Positions 46,658 through 54,737 of a stretch of 64,000 bases of DNA are shown piece after piece. A program made the position numbers and the translations under genes. Source of the DNA: Sulfitobacter donghicola DSW-25 = KCTC 12864 = JCM 14565 (GTDB taxonomy: Bacteria > Pseudomonadota > Alphaproteobacteria > Rhodobacterales > Rhodobacteraceae); the NCBI RefSeq assembly GCF_000622405.1, contig NZ_JASF01000005.1, positions 1,736,001 to 1,800,000 on the forward strand, in the 5' to 3' direction. A model generated the notes under the pieces. It was not told where the DNA came from, did no database searches, and was given only the letters and a program-made list of their open reading frames with translations. Each line of letters begins with the position of its first letter. Position 1 is the first letter of the stretch.

Positions 46658-47447
46658 CTGATTTTGCCTTATGGGCCGCCCACAGGTCGGGCCTGCGTTC
46701 TTGTGTCAGCTTATGAGACATCTCGCGGCGCCATTTTTCGATCTCGGCATGATTGCCCGACATCAAAACAGGCGGGATCTCGCGGCCCTGCCACTCGGCG
46801 GGTTTTGTGTATTGCGGGTGTTCTAGCAAGCCTGCCGAATGGCTTTCCTCAACCGTGCTTTCCGCATTTCCCAACACGCCAGGCAACAGGCGCACAGTGG
46901 CGTCTATCATCGCTTGCGCGGCCAGCTCTCCGCCCGTCATGACAAAATCACCCAAGCTCACTTCGATGACTTCATATTCTTCCAGCACCCGTTCATCGAC
47001 ACCTTCAAATCGGCCACACAACATGGTCACCCCAGAGCACGTCGCCAGATCGCGCGCCAAAGCCTGATCAAAGCGCCGACCCCGCGGGGACATGTACAAG
47101 ATGGGCCAGCGACCAGTGGCACGGGATTGGACCTCTTCAATCGCGGGGCCAACAACATCAGCGCGCAGCACCATGCCAGCGCCGCCCCCAGCAGGGGTGT
47201 CATCGACATTGCGGTGCTTTGTTAGGCCGTGTTTGCGCAGATCATGGGCGTGCAATTGCCATTTGCCTTCCTTTAGGGCGCGGCCTGTCAGGCTTGCACC
47301 CAATACGCCGGGGAATAGCTCGGGGAAGAGGGTGATGATATGCGCCTGCCAGACGTGAAGATAGTCGGGCACGTCTTGCATCAACTCGCGGGGTTTAAAG
47401 GTCGGCATCACGCGTTGTTTGCCATGTGATCGGTTCGGAGACGTCAT
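46650..47447 (-). CDS. trmD: tRNA (guanine-N1)-methyltransferase
   Basis: A 265-residue SPOUT methyltransferase that makes m1G37 in tRNAs reading CNN codons and prevents frameshifting. It has the N-terminal HIITLFPELFPGVLG, the knot segment FVMTGGELAAQAMIDA (about 150-166) and a C-terminal block with LEHPQYTKPAEWQGREIP. There is an N-terminal extension of about 33 residues. It overlaps both neighbours: four bases with the sulfotransferase-like gene and eight with the deacetylase-like gene. Confidence 0.96.
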   Translation of the reverse strand: MTSPNRSHGKQRVMPTFKPRELMQDVPDYLHVWQAHIITLFPELFPGVLGASLTGRALKEGKWQLHAHDLRKHGLTKHRNVDDTPAGGGAGMVLRADVVGPAIEEVQSRATGRWPILYMSPRGRRFDQALARDLATCSGVTMLCGRFEGVDERVLEEYEVIEVSLGDFVMTGGELAAQAMIDATVRLLPGVLGNAESTVEESHSAGLLEHPQYTKPAEWQGREIPPVLMSGNHAEIEKWRREMSHKLTQERRPDLWAAHKAKSDG

Positions 47448-48232
47448 GAATGTGATCCTTCGCCCAACAGTTGGGCCTTAGCGCGATTGCGCGCTTCGGT
47501 GTCGCTATGGGTTCGGTTGATATCTAGCAAAGCGGCAAGAGTCTCATCACTCAGCCGTGTGTTTTGCGGGGGGAGAGGGGTAAGGGTTTTGCGCAAATCC
47601 GCAGGGACATCGCAGTGATCCAACAGCGGGTCCGCTGGCCCTAGCGGCAAGGGCTGGCAGCTTTCCAAACGATAGCTGTGAACAGGTGCTGGCACGCGGC
47701 TGGTTACTTCGCTGACGATCCCGTCCAAATCAGCCGCGCTAGCGTAGCGTGTTTGATAGTCGGCATAATCCAAAGTCATGCCCGAGGATTTCACATGCTC
47801 GGCCCAAGCCGAGCGCTGCCAATCATCCGCCTGTCGGGTCGAGAAAACAAAGCTGACTGGGGCCTTTGGAAACGCAGCCTTGGCACGCTCCCAATAAAGA
47901 TACATCAGGACAGGGGCCGCTTTATAGGTCGCCAATGCCCCCCGTCCGGGCATGTGGCCTGACAATTCCTCAGCGCTCAACAGCAGCGTGCGGCGCGGCA
48001 TGCCGGGCAGGTCGGCAAGCAGGGCGTCGAAACGGCGCCTGACCTTGTCCAAGTCCTCCTCAGTGCCAAAAGTGGAATAGCCACGTGTCGCGTGCATGAG
48101 CTCCTTCATCTGCCCCTTAAGGCGGATCGCAAGGGCAGGCATTAGCGCCTTGCGGTTGGCGCGCAGCACAGCCTGAACTGTCGATGTTCCCGTCTTGTGA
48201 AAACCCGCGTGGATCACGATTTTACGAGGCAT
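47444..48232 (-). CDS. Sulfotransferase-like P-loop protein (copy 1)
   Basis: A 262-residue protein with the PAPS-binding-like loop HAGFHKTGTSTVQ (about 8-20), LSAEELSGHMPGRG and FSTRQADDWQRSAW (3'-phosphate-binding-like, about 130-143). It is clearly related to the next gene, so the two arose by tandem duplication. The acceptor is unknown. ATG at 48232 with gagggg upstream is used rather than the TTG at 48247. No signal or membrane segment. Confidence 0.75.
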   Translation of the reverse strand: MPRKIVIHAGFHKTGTSTVQAVLRANRKALMPALAIRLKGQMKELMHATRGYSTFGTEEDLDKVRRRFDALLADLPGMPRRTLLLSAEELSGHMPGRGALATYKAAPVLMYLYWERAKAAFPKAPVSFVFSTRQADDWQRSAWAEHVKSSGMTLDYADYQTRYASAADLDGIVSEVTSRVPAPVHSYRLESCQPLPLGPADPLLDHCDVPADLRKTLTPLPPQNTRLSDETLAALLDINRTHSDTEARNRAKAQLLGEGSHS

Positions 48233-49013
48233 GTTTTTGCCCCTCAATCAGGTCCCGTTTCGCTTGTTTCAGGGCGGCATTTCCCAAATCGGATCGGTTT
48301 AGCGCGAGAAGCTCGGCCTTTAGCGCATCAGAAGGGGCTGCATTGCGATTTTTTGCGGGTTTCAGCACCGCACGGCGTTCATTGCTTAGCTTGAGCTGGT
48401 CCAGCATCGCCTCTGCGAGGCCAAGGCGGCGTCCTGCGTGTTCTTCCAACGAGGTATCCAGCAGCGCGTGATTGGGGATTTCGCGTTTAATCAGATCTAG
48501 AATCTGGTCAAGGTCAGCGGATGTTTTGAACCGCTTGAGATAGTCTTCCTCATCCCAGACCATTCTTGAGGCGCGCAGATGTTGCGCATAGCAGCTGCGC
48601 AGCCATGGGTCGGCCCCTCGCGTGGTGAAAAAGAAGGTCAGCTCAGCATCAGGCGCTGCAGCTGAAAAGGAAACCGCCAGCGCGCGCATCAAATGCGGGG
48701 TGGCGCCATAGCCGTGCAGTTTGTGACGGCCAGGCATATGGCCGCTGAGGTCTTCGGAAGTGATAACGATTGTATCAGCTTCTTCGTCTTCCAGCTTTTC
48801 AGCCAGCAGCGCGGCCTCATATTTAACCAACCCCAAATCGTAATCCTCGCGCGAGCGGCTAAAGGCGCGGGCGGATTCGCATAGGGCTGTCATGCCAGGG
48901 CGCAAAACCAGCCTGATGTCGGGCCTTAAGGCTGCGCGATTTGCACGTAGCGTTTGTTGCAGGCTGGTCGTGCCTGTTTTGTGAAATCCGGCGTGAATGA
49001 TGATCCGCCGCAT
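48222..49013 (-). CDS. Sulfotransferase-like P-loop protein (copy 2)
   Basis: A 263-residue paralogue of the following gene: HAGFHKTGTTSLQQTLRANR near 7-26 is almost the same, and SEDLSGHMPGRHK and TTRGADPWLRSCYAQHL match the same blocks. The family loop suggests use of PAPS, but no acceptor can be named. It begins two bases after rimM and overlaps copy 1 by 11 bases, so it is embedded in the rimM-trmD row. Confidence 0.75.
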   Translation of the reverse strand: MRRIIIHAGFHKTGTTSLQQTLRANRAALRPDIRLVLRPGMTALCESARAFSRSREDYDLGLVKYEAALLAEKLEDEEADTIVITSEDLSGHMPGRHKLHGYGATPHLMRALAVSFSAAAPDAELTFFFTTRGADPWLRSCYAQHLRASRMVWDEEDYLKRFKTSADLDQILDLIKREIPNHALLDTSLEEHAGRRLGLAEAMLDQLKLSNERRAVLKPAKNRNAAPSDALKAELLALNRSDLGNAALKQAKRDLIEGQKHAS

Positions 49014-49015
49014 CC

Positions 49016-49549
49016 TTAATCCTCGGATGGGGCGGATTTTGGGGTTGGCAAAATACCGTCAGGAGGATCAGCAACAATACGGCCTGTTGCAAGGTCTACG
49101 GTAGGAACCGCTGCTTTGGTAAAGGGCAGGAATGTCGTTGCTGATGTGTTGCTGAGCTGAAGCTCTAACAGGTCATCGGCCCCATGGTTTTGCACGGTTT
49201 TGACACGGCCCAACAGCTCGCCGCCGGTGTCGTAAACCTCTAGGCCGATCAGGTCTGCATGATAGAATTCATCATCGGGCAATGACGGCAGTTGGTCGCG
49301 CGGGGCAAACAATTTGGTACCGCGAAGCGCGTCCGCCTCTTCCTTGGTTTTGACCTCGGGAAGGCGGGCGGAATAGCCGTTTTTGATGGGGCGTAGAATG
49401 GCCAGCGCAAATTGGCGCTTACCTGCTTCATCCGTCAAAGGGGTATAGTTCTGGATGTCTTCGGGGATGGCGCAAAAGCTTTTTACGCGCAGTTCACCCT
49501 GAACGCCGTAAGAGCCTGAAATTACGCCCACGCAGATGTTCTCGCTCAT
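49016..49549 (-). CDS. rimM: 16S rRNA processing protein RimM
   Basis: A 177-residue 30S maturation factor. The N-terminal barrel has [19 protein letters not shown] (about 8-26) and the C-terminal PRC barrel has [20 protein letters not shown] (about 92-111). It binds S19 and aids 16S head assembly. Its start overlaps the stop of a 49-codon ORF by four bases. Confidence 0.95.
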   Translation of the reverse strand: MSENICVGVISGSYGVQGELRVKSFCAIPEDIQNYTPLTDEAGKRQFALAILRPIKNGYSARLPEVKTKEEADALRGTKLFAPRDQLPSLPDDEFYHADLIGLEVYDTGGELLGRVKTVQNHGADDLLELQLSNTSATTFLPFTKAAVPTVDLATGRIVADPPDGILPTPKSAPSED

Positions 49550-49695
49550 TGTGATGCTCCGTTATCGATGCAGACGGAACCCGTCCATTGGCCTTCGCCG
49601 CTTGTGCATTCGGCCTTCATCATCATCCCTTTGGCCCCAAAGCCAAGGTAGGCGCCAAGGCCAAGAACGATCAAAAATTTGATTAGTCGGAACAT
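49546..49695 (-). CDS. Candidate 49-residue membrane peptide between bluB and rimM
   Basis: A short ORF with start [20 protein letters not shown], i.e. one membrane helix at about 4-20, then KGMMMK and a polar tail with two cysteines (residues 30 and 42). Its ATG shares one base with the bluB stop (TAATG), and its TGA overlaps the rimM ATG (ATGA). Both overlaps suggest real, coupled translation. No family is recognised. Confidence 0.6.
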   Translation of the reverse strand: MFRLIKFLIVLGLGAYLGFGAKGMMMKAECTSGEGQWTGSVCIDNGASQ

Positions 49696-50324
49696 TAACG
49701 GTCCTCAATATGCAGGGATGCGGCGCGGGCCTCCCAGCCTTTGGTTTCAAGCTCTGGTGTTAGGGATACATCGCGCGGCCACCCAAGGCAAAGATAAGCG
49801 ACAAGGGACCAGTCATCTGGTGCGTCCAGATCACGGCACATTTGTTCAGGGTCCAGAACCGAGACCCAGCCGATCCCAAGGCCAAGCGTGCGGGCGTGCA
49901 GCCACATCAACGTGATGGCCCCCACAACGGAATAGCGGCGCATTTCCGGCATCGAAGCCACGCCAAGGCCTGCACCTTTGGTGGTGGCCTCATCGCAGAA
50001 AATGGCAAAGTGTTCAGGGGCTTCGCGCATGCCTGATAGTTTAAGGGAGGCATAAAGCGCAGCCTTATCACCATCATAGCCCTCAAGGGCGCGCGCGTTT
50101 GCGGTTTGGTAATTCTCAAGTGCCGCCGCACGGGCGCTATCAGAGCGAACGCGCATAACGCGCCACGGTTCGGACAGGCCAACAGAGGGGGCAAGGGAAA
50201 GTGTGGAGAGGCACTCTTGGACAAGGGCCTCTTCCACGGGATCTGTGCGAAACTGGCGCACATCGCGGCGCCAGCGCATCAGCTCGGTCAGCCCGGCACG
50301 GAAATCATCCGAAAACTCATGCAT
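49695..50324 (-). CDS. bluB: 5,6-dimethylbenzimidazole synthase BluB
   Basis: A 209-residue flavin-destroying nitroreductase-fold enzyme that makes the lower ligand of vitamin B12 from FMNH2. Family features are RWRRDVRQFRTDPV near 17-30, the segment SLAPSVGLSEPWRVMRV and LGLGIGWVSVLDPE. ATG at 50324 with an aggacc site is used; the frame open from 50555 lies inside rpsP. Cobalamin genes are not adjacent; instead it lies between rpsP and rimM. Confidence 0.92.
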   Translation of the reverse strand: MHEFSDDFRAGLTELMRWRRDVRQFRTDPVEEALVQECLSTLSLAPSVGLSEPWRVMRVRSDSARAAALENYQTANARALEGYDGDKAALYASLKLSGMREAPEHFAIFCDEATTKGAGLGVASMPEMRRYSVVGAITLMWLHARTLGLGIGWVSVLDPEQMCRDLDAPDDWSLVAYLCLGWPRDVSLTPELETKGWEARAASLHIEDR

Positions 50325-50340
50325 GCCGGACTGGTCCTTT

Positions 50341-50730
50341 TTATTCTTCTGCAGCTGCTTCTTCGGCTGGTGCTGCTGCGGCTTCTGCTGCGGCTGCTGC
50401 CTTGTCGGCTTTCTCCTGAGCGCGCTCTTGCGCTTTTTTGCCAGGTGTACCTTTTTTCGGGTTGTTGCGCTCGGTCTTTGGACGTGCGCCAGCCGCTTCG
50501 AGCATACGCTGGATACGGTCTGTTGGCTGTGCGCCTTGACCCAACCAGTACTCAACGCGCTCCATGTTCATTTTAACACGGTCTTCGCTGTCTTTTGGCA
50601 GCAGTGGGGAGTATGTGCCCAGTTTCTCGATGAAACGGCCGTCACGTGGCATGCGGCTGTCTGCAGCAACGATACGGTAAAACGGGCGCTTTTTGGAGCC
50701 ACCGCGGGCGAGGCGAATTTTCATAGCCAT
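50341..50730 (-). CDS. rpsP: 30S ribosomal protein S16 with Ala/Lys-rich tail
   Basis: A 129-residue protein. Residues 1-85 are S16 ([53 protein letters not shown]). Residues 86-129 form an extra Lys/Ala/Glu-rich tail ending in several alanine runs, as seen in some alphaproteobacteria. ATG at 50730 has aaggaa upstream. It begins 52 bases after the chorismate mutase gene and lies before bluB. Confidence 0.96.
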   Translation of the reverse strand: MAMKIRLARGGSKKRPFYRIVAADSRMPRDGRFIEKLGTYSPLLPKDSEDRVKMNMERVEYWLGQGAQPTDRIQRMLEAAGARPKTERNNPKKGTPGKKAQERAQEKADKAAAAAEAAAAPAEEAAAEE

Positions 50731-50782
50731 GGTATTGATTTCCTTTAGGTTTTGTCTTGTCGCACCAGAGGTGCGCAATGGG

Positions 50783-51082
50783 TTAAGATTGTTGATGTTG
50801 TTTGTGGTGCTGAATGACTTCAGCGATGATGAAGTTGAGAAACTTCTTGGCGAATTCGGGATCTAAATCGGCCCGTTTTGCCAAATCTTCTAGCCGTGCG
50901 ATCTGATCCGCTTCGCGGGTAGGATCGGACGGGGGAAGGTCGTGTTCGGCTTTGAGTTTCCCCACAGCCTGAGTGTGTTTGAACCGCTCGCCCAGCGTGT
51001 AGACGAGGATCGCATCGAGGCGATCGATGCTGGCGCGGTGCTCGGAGAGGACCTCTGCGGCGCGGGTTACGGAATCGGTCAT
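50783..51082 (-). CDS. Chorismate mutase, AroQ type
   Basis: A 99-residue all-helical mutase that converts chorismate to prephenate. The pattern [19 protein letters not shown] (helix 1 with active-site Arg) and [20 protein letters not shown] are typical. It would supply prephenate to PheA at 22.8-23.6 kb. It is fused to no other domain. The start overlaps the stop of a 46-codon ORF by four bases, with an SD (cggagg) inside that ORF. Confidence 0.9.
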   Translation of the reverse strand: MTDSVTRAAEVLSEHRASIDRLDAILVYTLGERFKHTQAVGKLKAEHDLPPSDPTREADQIARLEDLAKRADLDPEFAKKFLNFIIAEVIQHHKQHQQS

Positions 51083-51219
51083 AGGATCCTCCGTGAGGTC
51101 GTTTGGGACGTGTCACACACTGTGCACTGGGCGTACACCGCGCGTATGACATTGGTGCAGATCGTCGAGCCAGCTTGATTGGAAAAGCGGCTGCCAAATA
51201 CGGGGCGGTTAACGGTCAT
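51079..51219 (-). CDS. Candidate 46-residue ORF between GNAT and chorismate mutase
   Basis: An ORF starting MTVNRPVFGSRF with three cysteines (about 21, 32 and 35, the last two as CTVC). Its ATG overlaps the GNAT stop and its TGA overlaps the chorismate mutase start, both as ATGA. The position favours real translation, but codon choice is only moderate (about two thirds G or C at third positions) and no family is seen. It may instead be chance or a translation-coupling leader. Confidence 0.35.
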   Translation of the reverse strand: MTVNRPVFGSRFSNQAGSTICTNVIRAVYAQCTVCDTSQTTSRRIL

Positions 51220-51770
51220 GTCAAAGCCCCTTTTGTGTGGCGGTAGATGTTGACGAAGGGGCCGTCATTGTCGAACTCGCCACCAGGGCCATTGGCCTTT
51301 TTGGTGGTGACGGGATCGAATTTGGCGCCTAGGGCGGTTGCGACGGCGACGGATGGCGCGTTGCCCTCGTCGATGTGCGACTGCGCCGTATCCACGCCGA
51401 TCACATCCCATGCCCATGGGATGATGGCGCGCATGGCTTCGGTCACGTAACCTTTGCCCTCATAGGCCGCATCATAGAGCGTCCAGCCGAATTCAGGTTC
51501 TTCCTGACGTTCGGGGTGGAAAATGCCAAAGCCGCCGATGGCGGTGTCAGGGTCATTTTTCAACGCGGCCATAAACAGGCCATAGCCGCGCAACACCCAC
51601 TGACCCGCGATAGCCGAAAAATTGGTGCGTGCCTGTTGCGTTGAGGCGACCCCGCCAGTGAACTTGGACCGCTCAGAGCGTTTGAAGCCAACATAGGCCG
51701 CGCTGTCGCGCATCTGCGGGGCGCGCAGGATCAGACGCTGGGTTTCTAGCGTGGGGATGATGACTGTCAT
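51216..51770 (-). CDS. GNAT family N-acetyltransferase, RimJ/RimL type
   Basis: A 184-residue acetyltransferase with the RimJ-like opening MTVIIPTLETQRLILRAP and the acetyl-CoA region YDAAYEGKGYVTEAMRAIIP (about 100-120). It could acetylate a protein N-terminus or an unknown small molecule. ATG at 51770 matches the family start. A GTG at 51776 would overlap the preceding stop as GTGA and cannot be excluded. Confidence 0.87.
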   Translation of the reverse strand: MTVIIPTLETQRLILRAPQMRDSAAYVGFKRSERSKFTGGVASTQQARTNFSAIAGQWVLRGYGLFMAALKNDPDTAIGGFGIFHPERQEEPEFGWTLYDAAYEGKGYVTEAMRAIIPWAWDVIGVDTAQSHIDEGNAPSVAVATALGAKFDPVTTKKANGPGGEFDNDGPFVNIYRHTKGALT

Positions 51771-51772
51771 GC

Positions 51773-52105
51773 TCACAGGCCCAACTCATCCACTGTGGCG
51801 CCTGTCAGAACAGGGCGGGTGAAAGAGCGGTCAAAGCGGCGGATGCAGTTTGTTTCCTTGGCGTGCGCATAGGCGCGCAGGCATTCTGGGTCGTCCCACA
51901 TGTTTTTGCGGTAGACCTCATAATCGGCCAGTGACGGGAAAGAGAAGTGGCAAAACGCAATGTCGTTTGGCCCCTCGTGCGGCAAGTGATAGCCGTGATG
52001 GGTGCCACCAAGTTTATTCACAAGGTGAATCCAAGCCTTCGCATAGACTTCGAACGCCGCAACTTGGTTGGGGTCGATTTCGTATCTAAGCGTACAGGTG
52101 ATCAT
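51773..52105 (-). CDS. NIPSNAP family protein
   Basis: A 110-residue ferredoxin-like barrel protein of the NIPSNAP family: MITCTLRYEIDPNQVAAFE at the start, then GGTHHGYHLPHEGPND and FPSLADYEVYRKNMWDDPEC. The family is dimeric; function in bacteria is unknown. It is coupled to ffh by a four-base overlap (ATGA). Confidence 0.88.
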   Translation of the reverse strand: MITCTLRYEIDPNQVAAFEVYAKAWIHLVNKLGGTHHGYHLPHEGPNDIAFCHFSFPSLADYEVYRKNMWDDPECLRAYAHAKETNCIRRFDRSFTRPVLTGATVDELGL

Positions 52106-53595
52106 TTCTTTTTACCGAAACCTGACAGACCGGGTGGCAGGCCCATGCCGCCGCCCAAACCGGGCAGTTTGCCGCCCATTTGTTTGGCCGCTGCTTCCAG
52201 TGCTTTTGGGTCCATGCCTTGGGCCATTGCGGCGGGGTCCATGCCGCCTTTGCCCATCATCTGTTTCATGGCGGCTTTCATCATGCCGCCTTTGCCTTTG
52301 CCCATCTTTTTCATCATGTCCGACATCTGGCGCTGCATTTTCATCAGCTTGTTGAGGTCGGAAACCTCCATGCCTGCACCTTTGGCGATCCGCTTTTTAC
52401 GGCTGGCTTGCAGGAGGGCGGGGTTTACGCGCTCTTTCTTGGTCATGGAGTTGATGAGGGCGATCTGTTGTTTGAGGATGCGGTCGTCAAAGCCTGCTTC
52501 CTCGACCTGTTTGGCCATTTTACCCATGCCGGGCATCATGCCCATCATACCTTGCATGCCGCCCATTTTGAGCATCTGTTCCAGCTGCATTTTGAGGTCG
52601 TTCATGTTGAACTGACCTTTCGCCATGCGCTTCATCATCTTTTCGGCTTGTTCGGCCTCGATGGTTTCTTGGGCTTTTTCAACGAGGGCAACGATGTCGC
52701 CCATGCCAAGGATACGGCCTGCAATCCGCTCTGGCTCGAACGTCTCAAGCGCGTCCATCTTTTCGCCGAGGCCGACGTATTTGATCGGGCGGCCTGTGAC
52801 GGCGCGCATGGAGAGGGCCGCACCGCCGCGCCCGTCGCCGTCCATACGGGTGAGGACAACGCCAGAAATGCCGATGCGTTCGTTAAAGTTCTCGGCGGTT
52901 TGCACGGCGTCTTGGCCCGTCAGGCCATCAACCACCAGCAGGGTTTCGCGTGGTGTGACCACATCGCGGACGGCTTCGACCTGCGCCATGAGTTCGTCAT
53001 CGATGGACAAACGGCCCGCGGTATCGAGCATATAGACGTCATAGCCGCCAAGGGAGGCTTGGGTCTTGGTGCGTTTGGCGATGGCAACGGGGTCTTCGCC
53101 TTTGACGATGGGCAGGGTGTCGACGCCGATCTGGGTGCCGAGGATTGCCAGCTGTTCCATCGCCGCGGGGCGGTTCACGTCGAGCGATGCCATCAGCACG
53201 CGCTTGCCGTCTTTTTCCTTGAGCCGTTTTGCCAGTTTGGCGGTGGTTGTGGTTTTACCACCACCTTGCAGACCGACCATCAGGATCGGGGCAGGGGGGC
53301 TGTCGATTTTCAGCGCACCTGGTTCGCCTTCGCCTTTGAGGACGTCGATGAGGGCGTCGTGGACGATTTTGACAACCTGTTGGCCGGGTGTGATGGATTT
53401 TGTGACGGCTTGGCCTGTCGCCTTTTCCTGCACTGCGTTCACGAAATCACGGGCCACCGGCAGCGAGACGTCAGCCTCTAGCAGGGCAACGCGGACTTCG
53501 CGCAGGGCGGTTTTTACGTCCTCTTCGGACAATGCGCCCTGTTTGGTCAGGCGATCAAAGACACCAGACAGGCGTTCACTGAGATTCTCAAACAT
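52102..53595 (-). CDS. ffh: Signal recognition particle protein Ffh
   Basis: A 497-residue SRP GTPase. N domain (about 1-85), G domain with P-loop GLQGGGKTTTTAKLA (about 106-120), DTAGR, and TRMDGDGRGGAALS, then a Met-rich M domain (about 300-450) that binds SRP RNA and signal peptides, and a Gly/Met/Lys tail. Its RNA partner is at about 21 kb. It heads the compact minus-strand gene run. Confidence 0.97.
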   Translation of the reverse strand: MFENLSERLSGVFDRLTKQGALSEEDVKTALREVRVALLEADVSLPVARDFVNAVQEKATGQAVTKSITPGQQVVKIVHDALIDVLKGEGEPGALKIDSPPAPILMVGLQGGGKTTTTAKLAKRLKEKDGKRVLMASLDVNRPAAMEQLAILGTQIGVDTLPIVKGEDPVAIAKRTKTQASLGGYDVYMLDTAGRLSIDDELMAQVEAVRDVVTPRETLLVVDGLTGQDAVQTAENFNERIGISGVVLTRMDGDGRGGAALSMRAVTGRPIKYVGLGEKMDALETFEPERIAGRILGMGDIVALVEKAQETIEAEQAEKMMKRMAKGQFNMNDLKMQLEQMLKMGGMQGMMGMMPGMGKMAKQVEEAGFDDRILKQQIALINSMTKKERVNPALLQASRKKRIAKGAGMEVSDLNKLMKMQRQMSDMMKKMGKGKGGMMKAAMKQMMGKGGMDPAAMAQGMDPKALEAAAKQMGGKLPGLGGGMGLPPGLSGFGKKK

Positions 53596-53698
53596 GGGCG
53601 GGAGCCCCTTTTCGTCGGTTGCGATATGGCCTCAATGTAGGAAGCCTCGCGTAAATGCACAAATGCCCCAGTGGGCGTAACACGCTGACTGGGGGCGA

Positions 53699-53735
53699 TC
53701 CTGAATGATTCAGGACCGGAAGGCTTTGCTTCCGG
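53699..53735. repeat. Two abutting perfect hairpins upstream of ffh
   Basis: TCCTGAA / TTCAGGA with a three-base loop (53699-53715) is followed without gap by CCGGAAG / CTTCCGG with a six-base loop (53716-53735). They lie between the divergent ffh and LysR genes. They could be a regulatory RNA structure in the ffh leader or a repeat unit; I saw no second copy in the window. Confidence 0.55.
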
Positions 53736-53858
53736 AGATTTAGGGACCGTTTAGGCCCATTGGGTTTGTGAGTCAAGTTGTGCGCGCTCTCTTGCGCTTG
53801 TGTGCGGATTCGCGAATGTAGAGGGGAAGGTGTTCATTTTTGCACGAAAGAGGGTAGC

Positions 53859-54737
53859 GTGGAAAACTGGGATGAGATCAGGACAGCCTATCAGGTCGCG
53901 CGCAATGGCACCGTGAGCGGAGCGGCCGATGCCTTGGGTGTGCATCACGCGACGGTCATCCGGCATATTGATGCTTTGGAAAAGCGGTTGGGCGTGAAGC
54001 TGTTCCAGCGCCATGCGCGGGGGTATACGCCCACCGAGGCGGGCAGTGACCTGTTGCGCGTTGCGCAGGCGACCGAGGATCAGTTCGGGCAGCTTGCCAG
54101 CCGCATCAAGGGGCGCGGCAGTGACGTGTCGGGCGATTTGGTTGTCACATCGCTTGCGGCTATGGCGACACGTATTGCGCCGCTTTTGGCAGCGTTTCAG
54201 GCAAAACACCCCGACATCATTGTACGTTACCTAACCGGCGAGCGGTTGTTTCGGCTAGAGTATGGCGAGGCGCATGTTGCTGTTCGCGCAGGGCAGGCGC
54301 CAGAGCAGCCCGACAATATCGCACAGCCCTTGGCGTGCCAGTCGATGGGGCTATATGGGTCAGCTGGCTATATAAAAGAACACGGCAGGCCCGAGACGAT
54401 ACAGGATCTGAGCGCGCATCGGTTTGTCGGCAGCGAGCAGGAAACGTCTCGTGCGCCCTGTTTCAAGTGGATGCGCGAGGAAATCCCGCGGGAGAATGTG
54501 GTTTTCCGAAGCGACGACATGCGGGTTTTATCCTTGGCTGTGGTTTCGGGGGCTGGATTAGGGTTTTTGCCTGTCCAAGAGGCGAAAGAGCAAACCAATC
54601 TGGTGCAGGTGATGGCGCCGCGCCCTGAATGGGCGTCTCCCTTATGGTTGGTGACGCATATGGATTTGCACAGGACCAGCAAAGTTCAGGCGCTGTTGGC
54701 GTTTTTCAAAGAAAACCTAAAGGAAGAGATCTGGTGA
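53859..54737 (+). CDS. LysR family transcriptional regulator
   Basis: A 292-residue regulator with an N-terminal helix-turn-helix (NWDEIRTAYQVARNGTVSGA to about residue 60) and an effector-binding domain. The start is GTG at 53859, preceded by gaaagaggg; the frame open from 53778 has no better start. It overlaps the EamA transporter gene by one base, so it likely regulates that transporter. Inducer unknown. Confidence 0.9.
   Translation: MENWDEIRTAYQVARNGTVSGAADALGVHHATVIRHIDALEKRLGVKLFQRHARGYTPTEAGSDLLRVAQATEDQFGQLASRIKGRGSDVSGDLVVTSLAAMATRIAPLLAAFQAKHPDIIVRYLTGERLFRLEYGEAHVAVRAGQAPEQPDNIAQPLACQSMGLYGSAGYIKEHGRPETIQDLSAHRFVGSEQETSRAPCFKWMREEIPRENVVFRSDDMRVLSLAVVSGAGLGFLPVQEAKEQTNLVQVMAPRPEWASPLWLVTHMDLHRTSKVQALLAFFKENLKEEIW

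Noticed and set aside
49562..49750. A 62-codon minus-strand frame over the bluB-rimM gap
   Set aside because: It is in another frame from the 49-codon ORF, which fits both neighbouring genes by overlap and has a membrane helix.
52180..53481. A 433-codon plus-strand frame opposite ffh
   Set aside because: His/Phe-rich mirror translation of the ffh codons; ffh is unmistakable on the other strand.
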